Position numbers and translations under genes: made by a program. A model generated the notes under the pieces. The model made no database searches. It was given only the letters and a program-made list of their open reading frames with translations, and was not told the DNA's origin. 64,000 nucleotides of DNA from Aldehydirespirator sp965261105 (lineage in GTDB: Bacteria > Actinomycetota > Acidimicrobiia > Acidimicrobiales > Aldehydirespiratoraceae): positions 4,526,001 to 4,590,000 of the forward strand of contig CBDHCM010000006.1 in the NCBI GenBank assembly GCA_965261105.1, written 5' to 3'. Below, one piece after another: positions 15,573 through 25,003 of the stretch; the stretch's first letter is position 1; each line of letters starts with the position of its first letter.

Positions 15573-16933
15573 TGACTACGCCACTGCCCGACGGCGTCGA
15601 GCCTGTCGAAGCCTCCGACCCTGACTTCTGGCACCTGCGAGAATCGTACACGTTCGACCGCAACGTGATCGCTGAGATCCGCCGGGCCGCCAACACCGGC
15701 ATCTACCGCATCCGGGGCTGGGGGGCCAAGCGCCGCCTGCCCACCCTGGACGACCTCGTGTTCCTGGGCGCGTCGATGTCGCGCTACCCGCTGGAGGGCT
15801 ACCGCGAGGCCTGCGGCACCGACGTGGTGATCGGCGAGGATCGGGCCGAGCGCCCGGTGCACCTGAAGATCCCGGTCACCATCGCGGGCATGAGCTTCGG
15901 CTCGCTGTCGGCCCGGGCCAAGGAGGCCCTCGGCCGGGGCGCGTCGGCCGCTGGAACGTCGACCACCACCGGCGACGGCGGCATGACCGACGAGGAGCGC
16001 CGGCACTCCTCGGTGCTGGTGTACCAGTGCCTGCCGTCGCGCTATGGCATGGACCCCGACCACCTGCGGGTGGCCGACGCCATCGAGGTGGTTGTGGGCC
16101 AGGGGGCCAAGCCCGGCGGCGGGGGGATGCTGCTGGGGCAGAAGATCACCGAGCGGGTGGCCGAGATGCGCACCCTGCCCGAGGGCATCGACCAGCGCTC
16201 CGCCTGCCGCCATCCCGACTGGACCGGTCCCGACGACCTGGAGATCAAGATCGGCGAGCTGCGCGAGATCACCGACTGGCAGGTGCCGATCTATGTGAAG
16301 GTGGGCGCGGCCCGCCCCTACTACGACACCGCGCTGGCGGTGAAGGCCGGTGCCGACGCGGTGGTGGTGGACGGCATGCAGGGGGGCACCGCAGCCACCC
16401 AGGACGTGTTCATCGAGCATGTGGGCATCCCCACCCTCGCCGCCATCGGCGAGTCGGTGCGGGCTCTGCGGGAACTCGGAGTGCACCGCCGCGAGGTCAA
16501 GCTCATCGCCGCGGGCGGCATCCGTTCGGGCGCGGATGTGGCCAAGGCGCTGGCCCTGGGCGCCGACGCGGCCTCGATCGGCACCGCCGCGCTGATCGCC
16601 ATCGGCGACAACGACCCCGCCTACGAGTCCGAGTACCGGGCCCTGGGGACCTCGGCCGGATACTGGGAGGATTTTCAGGCCGGCACCGACCCGGCCGGGA
16701 TCACCACCCAGGATCCCAGCCTGTCGGCCCGCCTCGATCCGGTGCTGGCCGGCAGGCGCCTGGCCAACTACCTGCAGGTCCTCACCATCGAGACCCAGAT
16801 CCTGGCCCGGGCCAACGGCAAATCGCACGTGCTGAATCTGGAGCCCGAGGATCTGGCCGCTCTAACCGTGGAGGCCGCAGCAATGGCTAGAGTTCCGCTG
16901 GCCGGCACCAGTTGGGTGCCCGGCGCGGACTGA
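15572..16933 (+). CDS. mgsC: FMN-binding glutamate synthase-type protein, MgsC/GlxD-like subunit
   Basis: The 453-residue protein is the alpha/beta-barrel synthase core. It shows VTIAGMSFGSLSARAKEALGRG, TTTGDGGMTDEERRHSS, GAKPGGGGMLLGQKITERVA, YVKVGAARPYYDTAL, ADAVVVDGMQGGTAATQDVF and LIAAGGIRSGADVAKALALGADAASIGTA in the glutamate synthase order; FMN and 2-oxoglutarate bind here. With MgsA and MgsB it would transfer methylamine from gamma-glutamylmethylamide, or ammonia from glutamine, to make N-methylglutamate or glutamate. Translation is probably coupled to mgsB. Confidence 0.84.
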   Translation: MTTPLPDGVEPVEASDPDFWHLRESYTFDRNVIAEIRRAANTGIYRIRGWGAKRRLPTLDDLVFLGASMSRYPLEGYREACGTDVVIGEDRAERPVHLKIPVTIAGMSFGSLSARAKEALGRGASAAGTSTTTGDGGMTDEERRHSSVLVYQCLPSRYGMDPDHLRVADAIEVVVGQGAKPGGGGMLLGQKITERVAEMRTLPEGIDQRSACRHPDWTGPDDLEIKIGELREITDWQVPIYVKVGAARPYYDTALAVKAGADAVVVDGMQGGTAATQDVFIEHVGIPTLAAIGESVRALRELGVHRREVKLIAAGGIRSGADVAKALALGADAASIGTAALIAIGDNDPAYESEYRALGTSAGYWEDFQAGTDPAGITTQDPSLSARLDPVLAGRRLANYLQVLTIETQILARANGKSHVLNLEPEDLAALTVEAAAMARVPLAGTSWVPGAD

Positions 16934-16983
16934 ACCAGCCGGGGCCGGGTCAGCGGGCCCACGAATCGACGGAGGGGCGTTTC

Positions 16984-19443
16984 ATGGTTCAAGGGCTGCC
17001 CGACCGTGCTCAAGTGGTGGTGGTTGGCGGCGGCATCGTCGGATGCAGCGTCGCCTACCATCTGGCCCGCCGAGGCATCACCGACGTGGTCGTGCTCGAG
17101 CAGAACAAGCTCACCGGCGGCACCACCTGGCACGCGGCGGGGCTGGTGTCGCAGCTCAAGTCCACCCACAGCCTCACCAAGCTGGCCACCTACTCGGCCC
17201 GGCTCTTCGAGGCGCTGGAGGACGAGACCGGCCAGGCCACGGGATGCCGCACACCGGGGTCGATCTCGGTGGCGTCCGACCCCGAGCGCTGGGAGGAGAT
17301 CAGGCGGGGCGCGGCCATGGCCGTCTCGGTCGGGGTCGAGACCCGCGAGATCGACATGGACGAGCTGCGGGAGCGCTGGCCGCTGATCCGCACCGACGAC
17401 ATCGTGGGAGCGCTGTACATCCCCGGTGACGGCCACACCTCGCCAGTGGACACCACCATGGCCTTGGCCAAGGGAGCCCGCAGCCGGGGGGTGCGCATCG
17501 TCGAGGACGTGGCCGTCACCGGGCTGCGCAGCCAGAACGGCGCCATCTCGGGCGTCGACACCGAGCAGGGCAGCATCGAGGCCGAGACCGTGGTGCTGGC
17601 CACCGGCGTCTGGACCCGCCAGCTCGCCGCCCGGGTCGGGGTGAACGTGCCGCTGCAGGCCTGTGAGCACTTCTACATCGTCTCGGAGCCCCTCGGCTTG
17701 GACACCGACACGCCGGTGCTGCGCGACCCCGGCAACTACACGTACTTCAAGGAGGAGACCGGCAAGATCATGGCCGGCTTCTTCGAGCCCCGGGGCAAGG
17801 TGTGGAACCTCGACGGCATCCCCCGGGACTTCTCCTTCGGCACCCTGCCGGAGGATTGGGACCACATCGGCCCGATCTTCGAACGATCCATCCACCGGGT
17901 GCCGGCGCTGGGGGAGTGCGGCATCCAACTGTTCCTCAACGGCCCGGAGGCCTTCACACCCGACGGCGTGTACTACCTCGGCGAGGCGCCGGAGGTGGAC
18001 GGCTGCTACGTGGCCGCGGGCTTCAACTCGGTGGGCATCCAGTCCGCGGGCGGGGTCGGCTGGGCCCTGGCCGACTGGATCGCCGACCGCCATCCGCCCA
18101 TGGACCTGTCCTCAGTGGACATCCGGCGGACGTTTCCGTTCCAGGCCGATCCGGCCTACCTGGCCGAGCGCGTCCCCGAGAGTCTGGGGCTGCTCTACGC
18201 CATGCACTGGCCCTTCTACCAGTACGAGAGCGCCCGGGGCCGGCGGGTGTCGCCGCTGCACGGTCGCTTGGACGCAGCCGGAGCGGTATGGGGCGAGACC
18301 GCCGGCTGGGAGCGGCCCAACTGGTACGCGTTCGACGGCCAGGCCCGCGAGTACGTCTACAGCTACGGCAGGCAGAACTGGTGGGCCAACGCCGGCGAGG
18401 AGTGCCGGGCAGTGCGGGAGCGGGTTGGGCTGTTCGACCAGACGTCGTTCGCCAAGTTCACGGTGGACGGCCCGGATTCGCTGCTCGTGCTCGACGAACT
18501 GAGCACGGCTCGCATCGACGTGCCGGTGGGCAGGGCGGTGTACACCCAGTGGTGCAACGACCGGGGCGGGATAGAGGCCGACCTCACCGTGACTCGTCTC
18601 GGTCTGGACCGCTTCCTGGTGGTGACCGCGGCCGCGGCCCAGACCCGGGACTGGGCCCGCCTGCGCCGGGCCTGCCGCGGCCGCAACGTGGACATCGCCG
18701 ACATCACCGAGCACTGGGCCATGATCGGGCTGATGGGTCCCAAGGCCCGCTTCGTGCTCGGCCCGCTCACCGACGCGTCGCTGACCAACACCGACTTCCC
18801 GTTCGGTACCTCCCAGCGCATCGATGTGGCCGGCATCGACGTGCTCGCCCTGCGCATGAGCTACGTGGGCGAGCTGGGCTGGGAGCTCTACCTGCCCAAT
18901 GGGCCCGCGGTGGAACTGTTTGATGTTCTCGTCGAGGCGGGCGGGCCCCACGGCCTGGCCATGGCCGGCTACCACGCCATGAACACGCTGCGGCTGGAGT
19001 CGGGCTACCGCCACTGGGGCCACGACATCACCGACGAGGACACCCCCGTCGAGGCCGGGCTCGGCTTCACCATCGGCTGGGACAAGCCCAACCCCTACAA
19101 CGGCCGGACCGCGCTGGAGGCTCAGCGCGACCAGCCCCGCAACAAGCGCCTGATCCAGTTCCGCTTGGAGCACGCCGAGCTGCTGTGCTACCACGACGAC
19201 CCGATCCTGCGCGACGGCGAGCCGGTGGGCAGCACCACCTCGTCGATGTGGAGCTATGTCGAGGACCGCTGCCTGGCCATGGGCTATGTGCGCCGCGCCG
19301 GCGACGAGGGCGTGGTCCGGGACTGGCTCGACACGGGCCGCTTCGAGGTCAACGTCGGCGGTGAGCTGGTGCGGGCCACGCCGTCGATCCGCAGCTTCTA
19401 CGATCCCCGCAACCAGAGAGTGCGCCTGGAGGACGGCCCATGA
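16984..19443 (+). CDS. FAD-dependent oxidoreductase with GcvT domain (dimethylglycine/sarcosine dehydrogenase family), copy 1
   Basis: The 819-residue protein begins at ATG 16984, preceded by GGAGGGGCG. An N-terminal FAD Rossmann motif (VVVVGGGIVGCSVAYHLA) is followed by GGTTWHAAGLVSQ; His50 there aligns with the histidine that carries covalent FAD in dimethylglycine dehydrogenase. The C-terminal half (about 430-815) is an aminomethyltransferase-like domain that binds tetrahydrofolate (GLFDQTSFAKFTVDGPD, LRMSYVGELGWELYLP, LRLESGYRHWGHDITDEDTP). Such enzymes demethylate N-methyl substrates and pass the one-carbon unit to folate, with electrons going to ETF. The exact substrate is not readable. 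Its stop overlaps the next start as ATGA. Confidence 0.87.
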   Translation: MVQGLPDRAQVVVVGGGIVGCSVAYHLARRGITDVVVLEQNKLTGGTTWHAAGLVSQLKSTHSLTKLATYSARLFEALEDETGQATGCRTPGSISVASDPERWEEIRRGAAMAVSVGVETREIDMDELRERWPLIRTDDIVGALYIPGDGHTSPVDTTMALAKGARSRGVRIVEDVAVTGLRSQNGAISGVDTEQGSIEAETVVLATGVWTRQLAARVGVNVPLQACEHFYIVSEPLGLDTDTPVLRDPGNYTYFKEETGKIMAGFFEPRGKVWNLDGIPRDFSFGTLPEDWDHIGPIFERSIHRVPALGECGIQLFLNGPEAFTPDGVYYLGEAPEVDGCYVAAGFNSVGIQSAGGVGWALADWIADRHPPMDLSSVDIRRTFPFQADPAYLAERVPESLGLLYAMHWPFYQYESARGRRVSPLHGRLDAAGAVWGETAGWERPNWYAFDGQAREYVYSYGRQNWWANAGEECRAVRERVGLFDQTSFAKFTVDGPDSLLVLDELSTARIDVPVGRAVYTQWCNDRGGIEADLTVTRLGLDRFLVVTAAAAQTRDWARLRRACRGRNVDIADITEHWAMIGLMGPKARFVLGPLTDASLTNTDFPFGTSQRIDVAGIDVLALRMSYVGELGWELYLPNGPAVELFDVLVEAGGPHGLAMAGYHAMNTLRLESGYRHWGHDITDEDTPVEAGLGFTIGWDKPNPYNGRTALEAQRDQPRNKRLIQFRLEHAELLCYHDDPILRDGEPVGSTTSSMWSYVEDRCLAMGYVRRAGDEGVVRDWLDTGRFEVNVGGELVRATPSIRSFYDPRNQRVRLEDGP

Positions 19444-21977
19444 CCCAAGAGGCTCGGTGTGTGATCATCGGTGGCGGGGCCATGGGCGCGGGCCTGCTGT
19501 ACTACCTCGCCCATGAGGGCTGGACCGACACCATCCTGCTGGAGAAGGGCGAGCTGACCTCGGGGTCGACGTGGCACGCGGCCGGGCTGATCCCAAACTT
19601 CATCGGCGACTTGAACATGGCCAAGGTTCACGAGGAGGCGGTGGCGCTCTACCCCCGCATCGAGGCCGAGACCGGGCTGTCGGCCGGTTGGCACGGCTGC
19701 GGCGCCATCCGGCTGGCCCGCACCGACGACGAAGTGGACTGGCACCGCTACGTGCATGCCATGCTCACCCAGGTCGGCATCGAGTCCCACCTGATCGGCC
19801 TCGACGAGATCCGCGAGCGCCATCCCCTGCTGGAGGACCTCAGCGACGTGAAGCTCGGGTTCTTCACCCCCAACGACGGCTGGACCGACCCGTCGGGCTG
19901 CACCAACGCCATGGCCCGGGGCGCCCGCAACCTCGGCTGTGAGATCCGTCGCCACACCCTGGTCTCCGACATGGGGCAGTTGCCCGACGGGCGATGGGAG
20001 ATCATCGCCACGCCCAACGGCGCGGGCCCCGGACGCTCCAACGGCGACGACAGCTACCGGATCGTCTGCGAGCACGTGGTCAACGCGGCCGGCCACTACG
20101 CCCCGCAGCTCGGGGCCATGGTCGGCCTCGATGTTCCCGTCGTGTCGGTCATTCACCAGTACCTGGTGACCGAGCCTCTCCAGGCCATGATCGATCTCGG
20201 GTTCGAGCCCCCAGTGGTGCGCGACCCCAGATCGTCCTGCTACTACCGCCGTGAGATCGACGGCCTGCTCATCGGCCCCTACGAGATGTCCGGCTCCCGC
20301 ACCTACGGCATAGACGGCATCGACTGGAGACTCCACTTCCACCTCACCGGCGAGGACCACGACGTTCTCGAGGAGTGCATCGAGTACGCCGCCATGCGCA
20401 TCCCGGCCTTCATGGAGGCCGGAATCAAGCAGACCGTGTCGGGGCCGATCACCCACACCCCCGACTCCGGGTACCTGATGGGGCCGGCGCCCGGGCTGCG
20501 CAACTACTGGCACTGCAGCGGCGCCTCCATCGGCATCACCCAGGGTCCGGGCGCGGGCAAGTACCTGGCCCAGTGGATGGTGCACGGTCAGACCGAGATC
20601 AACGTGCGGAGCATGGACCCCCGGCGCTTCGGCGACCACACCGGCCCCCGTTCGTCCTTCGCCGTCGCCAAGGCCACCGACGAGTACCACGAGATGTACC
20701 AGGTGCGCCTTCCCGGCGAGTACCGGGCCGCGGGCCGGGCCCAGAAGGCCTCTCCCATCTACGACCGGCTCGACCGACTGGGAGCGCAGTGGCAGGAGGT
20801 GTACGGCTGGGAGCGACCCCAGTACTTCTCACCGAACGGCGCGGGCGAGCGGCACTCGTTCCGCCGGTCCAACGCTTTCGAGCCGGCGGCCGCCGAGGTG
20901 CGGGGCGTGCGCGAGCGGGTAGGGATCGCCGACATCACCGCATTCGCGTCCTATGAAGTGGCCGGCGCCGACGCGGCCGCCCTGCTCGACCGCCTGTCGG
21001 CCAACCGGCTGCCGGCCCGCGACGGCGGCATCCGGCTGGTGCACATGCTCACCGAGCTAGGCGGCATCGAGTGCGAGATGACCATCGCCCGCCTCGCGCC
21101 CGACCGCTTCTACCTCACCTCGGCCATCATGGGCCAGAGCCACGACCTCGACTGGCTGACCCAGCACGCGCCCAACGGCGCGGATGTGGTCCTGCACGAC
21201 ACTCTCTCGATCCTCAGGGATGCGCCCAGTCGTAGGTTTCAGCGCGAGGATCTACAGATAAGCGATGTCACTGACTCCACCGGCATCCTGGCGGTGACCG
21301 GGCCCCGGGCCCGCGACGTGCTCGCCCCGCTCACTGGCGCCGATCTCAGCAATGAGGCGTTCAGGTGGCTCACCGCGGCCGAGATCACGGTGGCGGGCGT
21401 GCCTTGCCTGGCACTGCGGGTGAGCTATGTGGGGGAGCTGGGCTGGGAGCTGCACTGCCCCATGGATCGCCTGGCCGAGATGTACGACGCGGTGGTCGAC
21501 GCGGGCGAGCCCCACGGCATGGTTCACTTCGGCAGCTACGCCATGAACGTCATGCGCCTCGAGAAGGGCTACAAGGCGTGGGGCTCGGAGCTGACCACCG
21601 AGATCACTCCGATCGAGGCCCGCCTTGAGCGCTTCGTGGACTTCGGCCGGCCCTTCATCGGCCGAGACGCCACCGTGGCCCGCCGCGACCAGGCCGAGCC
21701 GCTGTCGATGGTGCTGGTGTACTGCGAGGTGGACGCCACCGACAACGACGTGCGGGGCAATGAGCCTGCCTTCGACGGCGGCGGCAACGTCATGGGCATC
21801 GCCACCAGCGGCACTTGGGGCCACACCGTGGGCCGCAGCCTGGCCTTCGTGTATGTGGCCCCAGAGTTCGAGGCGCCGGGCTCGACGTTCGAGCTCGACC
21901 TGCTGGGGGAGCGCCGAGTTGCCACCGTACTGGCCGAGCCCGCCTATGATCCGGCCAACACGGCTCCGCGGGCGTAA
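19440..21977 (+). CDS. FAD-dependent oxidoreductase with GcvT domain, copy 2
   Basis: An 845-residue paralogue of the preceding protein with the same architecture: Rossmann CVIIGGGAMGAGLLYYLA, putative covalent-FAD site GSTWHAAGLIP (His46), FAD/oxidoreductase half to about 430, then a GcvT-like half (GIADITAFASYEVAGAD, LRVSYVGELGWELHCP, MRLEKGYKAWGSELTTEITP). The two copies have diverged widely, so they probably handle different methylated substrates (for instance dimethylglycine, sarcosine or N-methylglutamate); this is inference. Translation is coupled to copy 1 by a 4-base overlap. Confidence 0.87.
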   Translation: MTQEARCVIIGGGAMGAGLLYYLAHEGWTDTILLEKGELTSGSTWHAAGLIPNFIGDLNMAKVHEEAVALYPRIEAETGLSAGWHGCGAIRLARTDDEVDWHRYVHAMLTQVGIESHLIGLDEIRERHPLLEDLSDVKLGFFTPNDGWTDPSGCTNAMARGARNLGCEIRRHTLVSDMGQLPDGRWEIIATPNGAGPGRSNGDDSYRIVCEHVVNAAGHYAPQLGAMVGLDVPVVSVIHQYLVTEPLQAMIDLGFEPPVVRDPRSSCYYRREIDGLLIGPYEMSGSRTYGIDGIDWRLHFHLTGEDHDVLEECIEYAAMRIPAFMEAGIKQTVSGPITHTPDSGYLMGPAPGLRNYWHCSGASIGITQGPGAGKYLAQWMVHGQTEINVRSMDPRRFGDHTGPRSSFAVAKATDEYHEMYQVRLPGEYRAAGRAQKASPIYDRLDRLGAQWQEVYGWERPQYFSPNGAGERHSFRRSNAFEPAAAEVRGVRERVGIADITAFASYEVAGADAAALLDRLSANRLPARDGGIRLVHMLTELGGIECEMTIARLAPDRFYLTSAIMGQSHDLDWLTQHAPNGADVVLHDTLSILRDAPSRRFQREDLQISDVTDSTGILAVTGPRARDVLAPLTGADLSNEAFRWLTAAEITVAGVPCLALRVSYVGELGWELHCPMDRLAEMYDAVVDAGEPHGMVHFGSYAMNVMRLEKGYKAWGSELTTEITPIEARLERFVDFGRPFIGRDATVARRDQAEPLSMVLVYCEVDATDNDVRGNEPAFDGGGNVMGIATSGTWGHTVGRSLAFVYVAPEFEAPGSTFELDLLGERRVATVLAEPAYDPANTAPRA

Positions 21978-21992
21978 TCTGGATCGAAATTG

Positions 21993-22076
21993 ATGCAGCT
22001 GACTCTCCTGCAGGTGGAGAACTACGTCCATTTCGTGGAGATGATCGAGGAGACGGGGGGTGACGCTGATGGCTGA
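21993..22076 (+). CDS. Possible 27-residue leader peptide or small ORF before the mttB-like gene
   Basis: ATG at 21993 opens a frame MQLTLLQVENYVHFVEMI that continues E-E-T-G-G-D-A-D-G and stops at TGA 22074-22076, overlapping the first codons of the methyltransferase gene in another frame. Codon use is host-like and the peptide is amphipathic. No clear ribosome-binding site is seen 5' of it. It may be a translated small protein, a coupling leader, or chance. Confidence 0.3.
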   Translation: MQLTLLQVENYVHFVEMIEETGGDADG

Positions 22077-23607
22077 CGACACCGGTGGCCCGCGCCGCGG
22101 CGGGGGACGGGCCGGGAGGATCGCGGCCCGGCAGGCGCCGCTCGAGGCCGACGAGCGGCCGGTGCGGCCCGGCCTGCCCGGCGGACGGTTCGCCCCGCTC
22201 ACCGAGGCCGACATGCAGCAGGTGTACGACACCGCGCTGGCGCTGCTGGCCGACCTCGGCATGGGCTCGCCCATCGAGGAGTTCGTCGACGTCGTGACCG
22301 CCGCGGGCGGCCATGTCGACGACGACGGCCGCCTGCATTACCCGAAAAGCGTGGTGGAGGGGGCCATCGGCACTGCGGCCAAGGAATGGGTCTGGCACGG
22401 ATTCGACGACGACCGGTCCATCACCGTGGGCGGCGACCGGGTCCACTTCGGCACCGCCGGAGCGGCGGTTCTGATGTACGACCACGAAATGGGCACTTTC
22501 CGCCACTCCACCGCGAGCGACGTCTACGACTGCGCCCGCCTCGTCGACACGCTCGACAACATCCACTTCTACGTCCGCACCGTGGTGGCCCGCGACCTTG
22601 TGGACTCCCGGGAACTCGACCTCAACACGGCATTCGCGGCCATGGTCGGCACCACCAAGCCCATCGGCACGTCGTGGTTCGAGCGCGAGCACGTCTATGA
22701 GACAGTCGACATGTTCGACATTGCTCTCGGTGGCTCCGGCGAGTTCCGCAAGAGGCCCTTCGTGGCGGCCAACAACACCTTCGTGGTGCCGCCCCTGCGC
22801 TTCGCGGAGGAGTCGGCCCGGTGCATGGTGGCCCAGGTCGAGGCGGGCATGCCGATCAACCTGCTGTCGGCCGGGCAGGCCGGGGCCACTTCGCCTGCCG
22901 CGCTGGCCGGGTCGCTGGCCCAGGCCCTGGCCGAGTGCCTGGCCGCGCTCACCGCGGTGAACCTGCTCAACCCGGGCCATCCGTGCGTGATGGGCATGTG
23001 GCCGTTCGTGTCGGATCTGCGCACCGGGGCCATGAGCGGCGGGTCCGGGGAGGAGGGCATCCTCAACGCGGCCGCGGCCCAGGTCCTCAACTGGATGGGC
23101 CTGCCCTCGGGGGTGGCCGCGGGCATGGCCGACTCTAAGATCCCCGACAACCAGGCCGGCTACGAGAAGGGCCTCAACGTGGCCCTGGCCGGCCACGCCG
23201 GCGCCAACCTTGTGTACGAGTCGGCGGGGATGCTGGCCAGCCTGTTGAGCTGCTCGCTGGAGGCGCTGGTGATCGACAACGACATGCTCGGGGCGATCAA
23301 CCGCACTGTGCGGGGCATCGAGGTCAACACCGAGACCCTCTCCGCGGAGCTGATAGCGCAGGTGGTGTCGGGGCCGGGCCATTTCCTGGGCTCGCCCCAG
23401 ACGCTGGAGCTGATGCAGCGCGAGTACATCTACCCGGTGATCGGCGACCGTGACACTCCCGACAACTGGATGGACGCCGGCAGCAAGAATGCCCGCGATC
23501 GGGCCCATGAGCACGTCCAGCGGGTGCTGGCGGAGCATCGCCCAAGCCATGTTCGCGCGGAGGCCGAAGCCCGCATACGGGCCGCCTTCCCGATCCGGCT
23601 GCCCTAG
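22060..23607 (+). CDS. Trimethylamine methyltransferase family protein (MttB-like, non-pyrrolysine)
   Basis: The 515-residue protein belongs to the MttB superfamily of corrinoid-dependent methyltransferases, for example with GGDRVHFGTAGAAVLMYD, GTTKPIGTSW, and NLVYESAGMLASLLSCSLE. The coding frame has no in-frame UAG, so it is the pyrrolysine-free type that includes MtgB glycine betaine:corrinoid methyltransferase. The start is GTG 22060 or ATG 22069, both after AGACGGGGGG. No corrinoid protein or reactivase gene is in the window, so the methyl acceptor must be encoded elsewhere or the enzyme works differently. It follows the FAD-GcvT genes with an 82-base gap. Confidence 0.86.
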   Translation: MTLMADDTGGPRRGGGRAGRIAARQAPLEADERPVRPGLPGGRFAPLTEADMQQVYDTALALLADLGMGSPIEEFVDVVTAAGGHVDDDGRLHYPKSVVEGAIGTAAKEWVWHGFDDDRSITVGGDRVHFGTAGAAVLMYDHEMGTFRHSTASDVYDCARLVDTLDNIHFYVRTVVARDLVDSRELDLNTAFAAMVGTTKPIGTSWFEREHVYETVDMFDIALGGSGEFRKRPFVAANNTFVVPPLRFAEESARCMVAQVEAGMPINLLSAGQAGATSPAALAGSLAQALAECLAALTAVNLLNPGHPCVMGMWPFVSDLRTGAMSGGSGEEGILNAAAAQVLNWMGLPSGVAAGMADSKIPDNQAGYEKGLNVALAGHAGANLVYESAGMLASLLSCSLEALVIDNDMLGAINRTVRGIEVNTETLSAELIAQVVSGPGHFLGSPQTLELMQREYIYPVIGDRDTPDNWMDAGSKNARDRAHEHVQRVLAEHRPSHVRAEAEARIRAAFPIRLP

Positions 23608-23639
23608 AGTTCCCCCACGCAGTCGACCAAGGAGGCACG

Positions 23640-23837
23640 ATGAGGGTCCGCGTCGATCAAGAGGCCTGCCAGGGCCACAATCGCTGCTACATGTTGGCGC
23701 CCGAGCTGTTCGATGTGGACGACGAGGGCACCGCGTTCGAGATCGGCGACGGCCAGGTGCCCCCCGAGCTGGAGGACAAGGCCCGGCTGGCCTTTGACAA
23801 CTGCCCCGAGTACGCGGTGGAGATCATCGAAGACTGA
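23640..23837 (+). CDS. Small ferredoxin (single cluster, P450/demethylase-associated type)
   Basis: A 65-residue ferredoxin beginning MRVRVDQEACQGHNRCYM. The pattern C-x2-H-x2-C with a distant NCPEYA cysteine gives a three-cysteine, one-variable-residue site typical of actinobacterial 3Fe-4S (or convertible 4Fe-4S) ferredoxins that serve P450s and oxygenases. The AAGGAGGCACG ribosome-binding site is strong. It is 32 bases after the mttB-like gene and ends the plus-strand cluster, so it may carry electrons for a demethylating enzyme. Confidence 0.88.
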   Translation: MRVRVDQEACQGHNRCYMLAPELFDVDDEGTAFEIGDGQVPPELEDKARLAFDNCPEYAVEIIED

Positions 23838-23905
23838 CCTGGAGTTCAGCGGTCCTTGAGGTTCGCGAACTGACCTGGAAATCAGCGGTCCTTGAGGTTC
23901 GCGAG
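23834..23905. repeat. 36-bp tandem duplication at the end of the permease gene
   Basis: Two units, 23834-23869 and 23870-23905, differ at two or three bases and contain TCAGCGGTCCTTGAGGTTCG. The second carries the last codons and stop of the minus-strand permease gene; the first is an extra copy in the gap and overlaps the ferredoxin stop. Confidence 0.88.
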
Positions 23906-25003
23906 CGGATGGCCGGTGCTGGTGGTCGCGGCCACGGCCGCGCAGGCCACCACGAGCACCGCGGTTGCGAGACCGGTGCCGAGCCAGCCGTGCAAGATCG
24001 AATCGGGATGGTAGCCGATGGCCAGCAGCCTGGCGGCGGCCGCGCCCACGACGGCCCCGGCGCCGGCCCCGACTGCCATCTCGATGGCGATCATCAGTCG
24101 GATGTCGTCTGGAGGCAGGCCCAGTGAGCGGTAGAGGGCGACCTCGGAGCGACGCGTCCACACAACGAATCGGCCGATAGCACCGAACGCCACCGCCACC
24201 GCCCACCAGGCGTGGCGGCTGAGCCGGGATCGGTGCTCCTCGAACGGCGACGCCACCAAGTCGGCGCCGGGCAGCACTCGTCGAAGGGCCGTGTCGCTGC
24301 GGCCGAAGGCGGCGCGCAGCGCTGACGCCAGATTCAGCGCGTTGGGCTCGAGCGCGACGATGCAGACGTCGCCAGTGCCGATTGGTGCCTCCGCGCCTAT
24401 GACGGCGCCAACGAACCCTGGTGAGACCGTCCCCAGTGGTGCCTCCAGCACCCGTCGCCGGCCGTGGCCGCCCAGTCCGAGCGTTCGGCCCGACTCAAGC
24501 CCGAGGCGCTCGAAGCCGATCTCATCTGCGAGGAGATGGGCCGGATCGGGCTCGGGGCCATGCCCGACCGATCCGATCGCCGCGTACATTCCCGGAGTCA
24601 CGCCGGTGACCTCGATCGTTGCACCGAGGTTTGCTGCCTCAACCTCGGTGACGGTGCCGGTCGCACCGGCGGCCGTCACTCCGGGCACGCCGTTGAGGCG
24701 CTCGCACGCCCGCTGGCTCAAGGGCTGGGGCCGGCCGGCGGGGTCTTCAGACACCGGGTCGACCGCGAACAGGTAACCGCCTCGGGCTCGGAAGTCCTCG
24801 AAATCATGTCGTGCCGACTCGGCTGATCGGGCCTCGGCCGTCGCGGCAATCGCGACCGCGGCTGCGGCCGCCAGCACTAGCAGCACGGTGCCGGCCCTGC
24901 CGGTCTCCAGGTTCTTGAGTGCCTCGCGGGCCAGGCGACCAAGGCGGCTGCTCTTGGCGACTCGCGGCATCTCATACTCGGCGCTGTCCGGTTGATCAGC
25001 CAT
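23882..25003 (-). CDS. FtsX-like ABC transporter permease
   Basis: A 373-residue membrane protein read from ATG 25003 (MADQPDSAEYEMPRV), which overlaps the upstream ATPase stop by 8 bases. It has a transmembrane segment near residues 40-57 (TVLLVLAAAAAVAIAATAEA), a large extracytoplasmic region (about 60-255), then three C-terminal helices containing VALYRSLGLPPDDIRLMIAIE, the FtsX/MacB family coupling region. It pairs with the ATPase and adaptor upstream to form an export or envelope-remodelling ABC system. Confidence 0.8.
   Translation of the reverse strand: MADQPDSAEYEMPRVAKSSRLGRLAREALKNLETGRAGTVLLVLAAAAAVAIAATAEARSAESARHDFEDFRARGGYLFAVDPVSEDPAGRPQPLSQRACERLNGVPGVTAAGATGTVTEVEAANLGATIEVTGVTPGMYAAIGSVGHGPEPDPAHLLADEIGFERLGLESGRTLGLGGHGRRRVLEAPLGTVSPGFVGAVIGAEAPIGTGDVCIVALEPNALNLASALRAAFGRSDTALRRVLPGADLVASPFEEHRSRLSRHAWWAVAVAFGAIGRFVVWTRRSEVALYRSLGLPPDDIRLMIAIEMAVGAGAGAVVGAAAARLLAIGYHPDSILHGWLGTGLATAVLVVACAAVAATTSTGHPLANLKDR

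Noticed and set aside
22060..23607. Pyrrolysine-containing MttB
   Set aside because: The frame is complete with no in-frame UAG, and no pyl genes are in the window.
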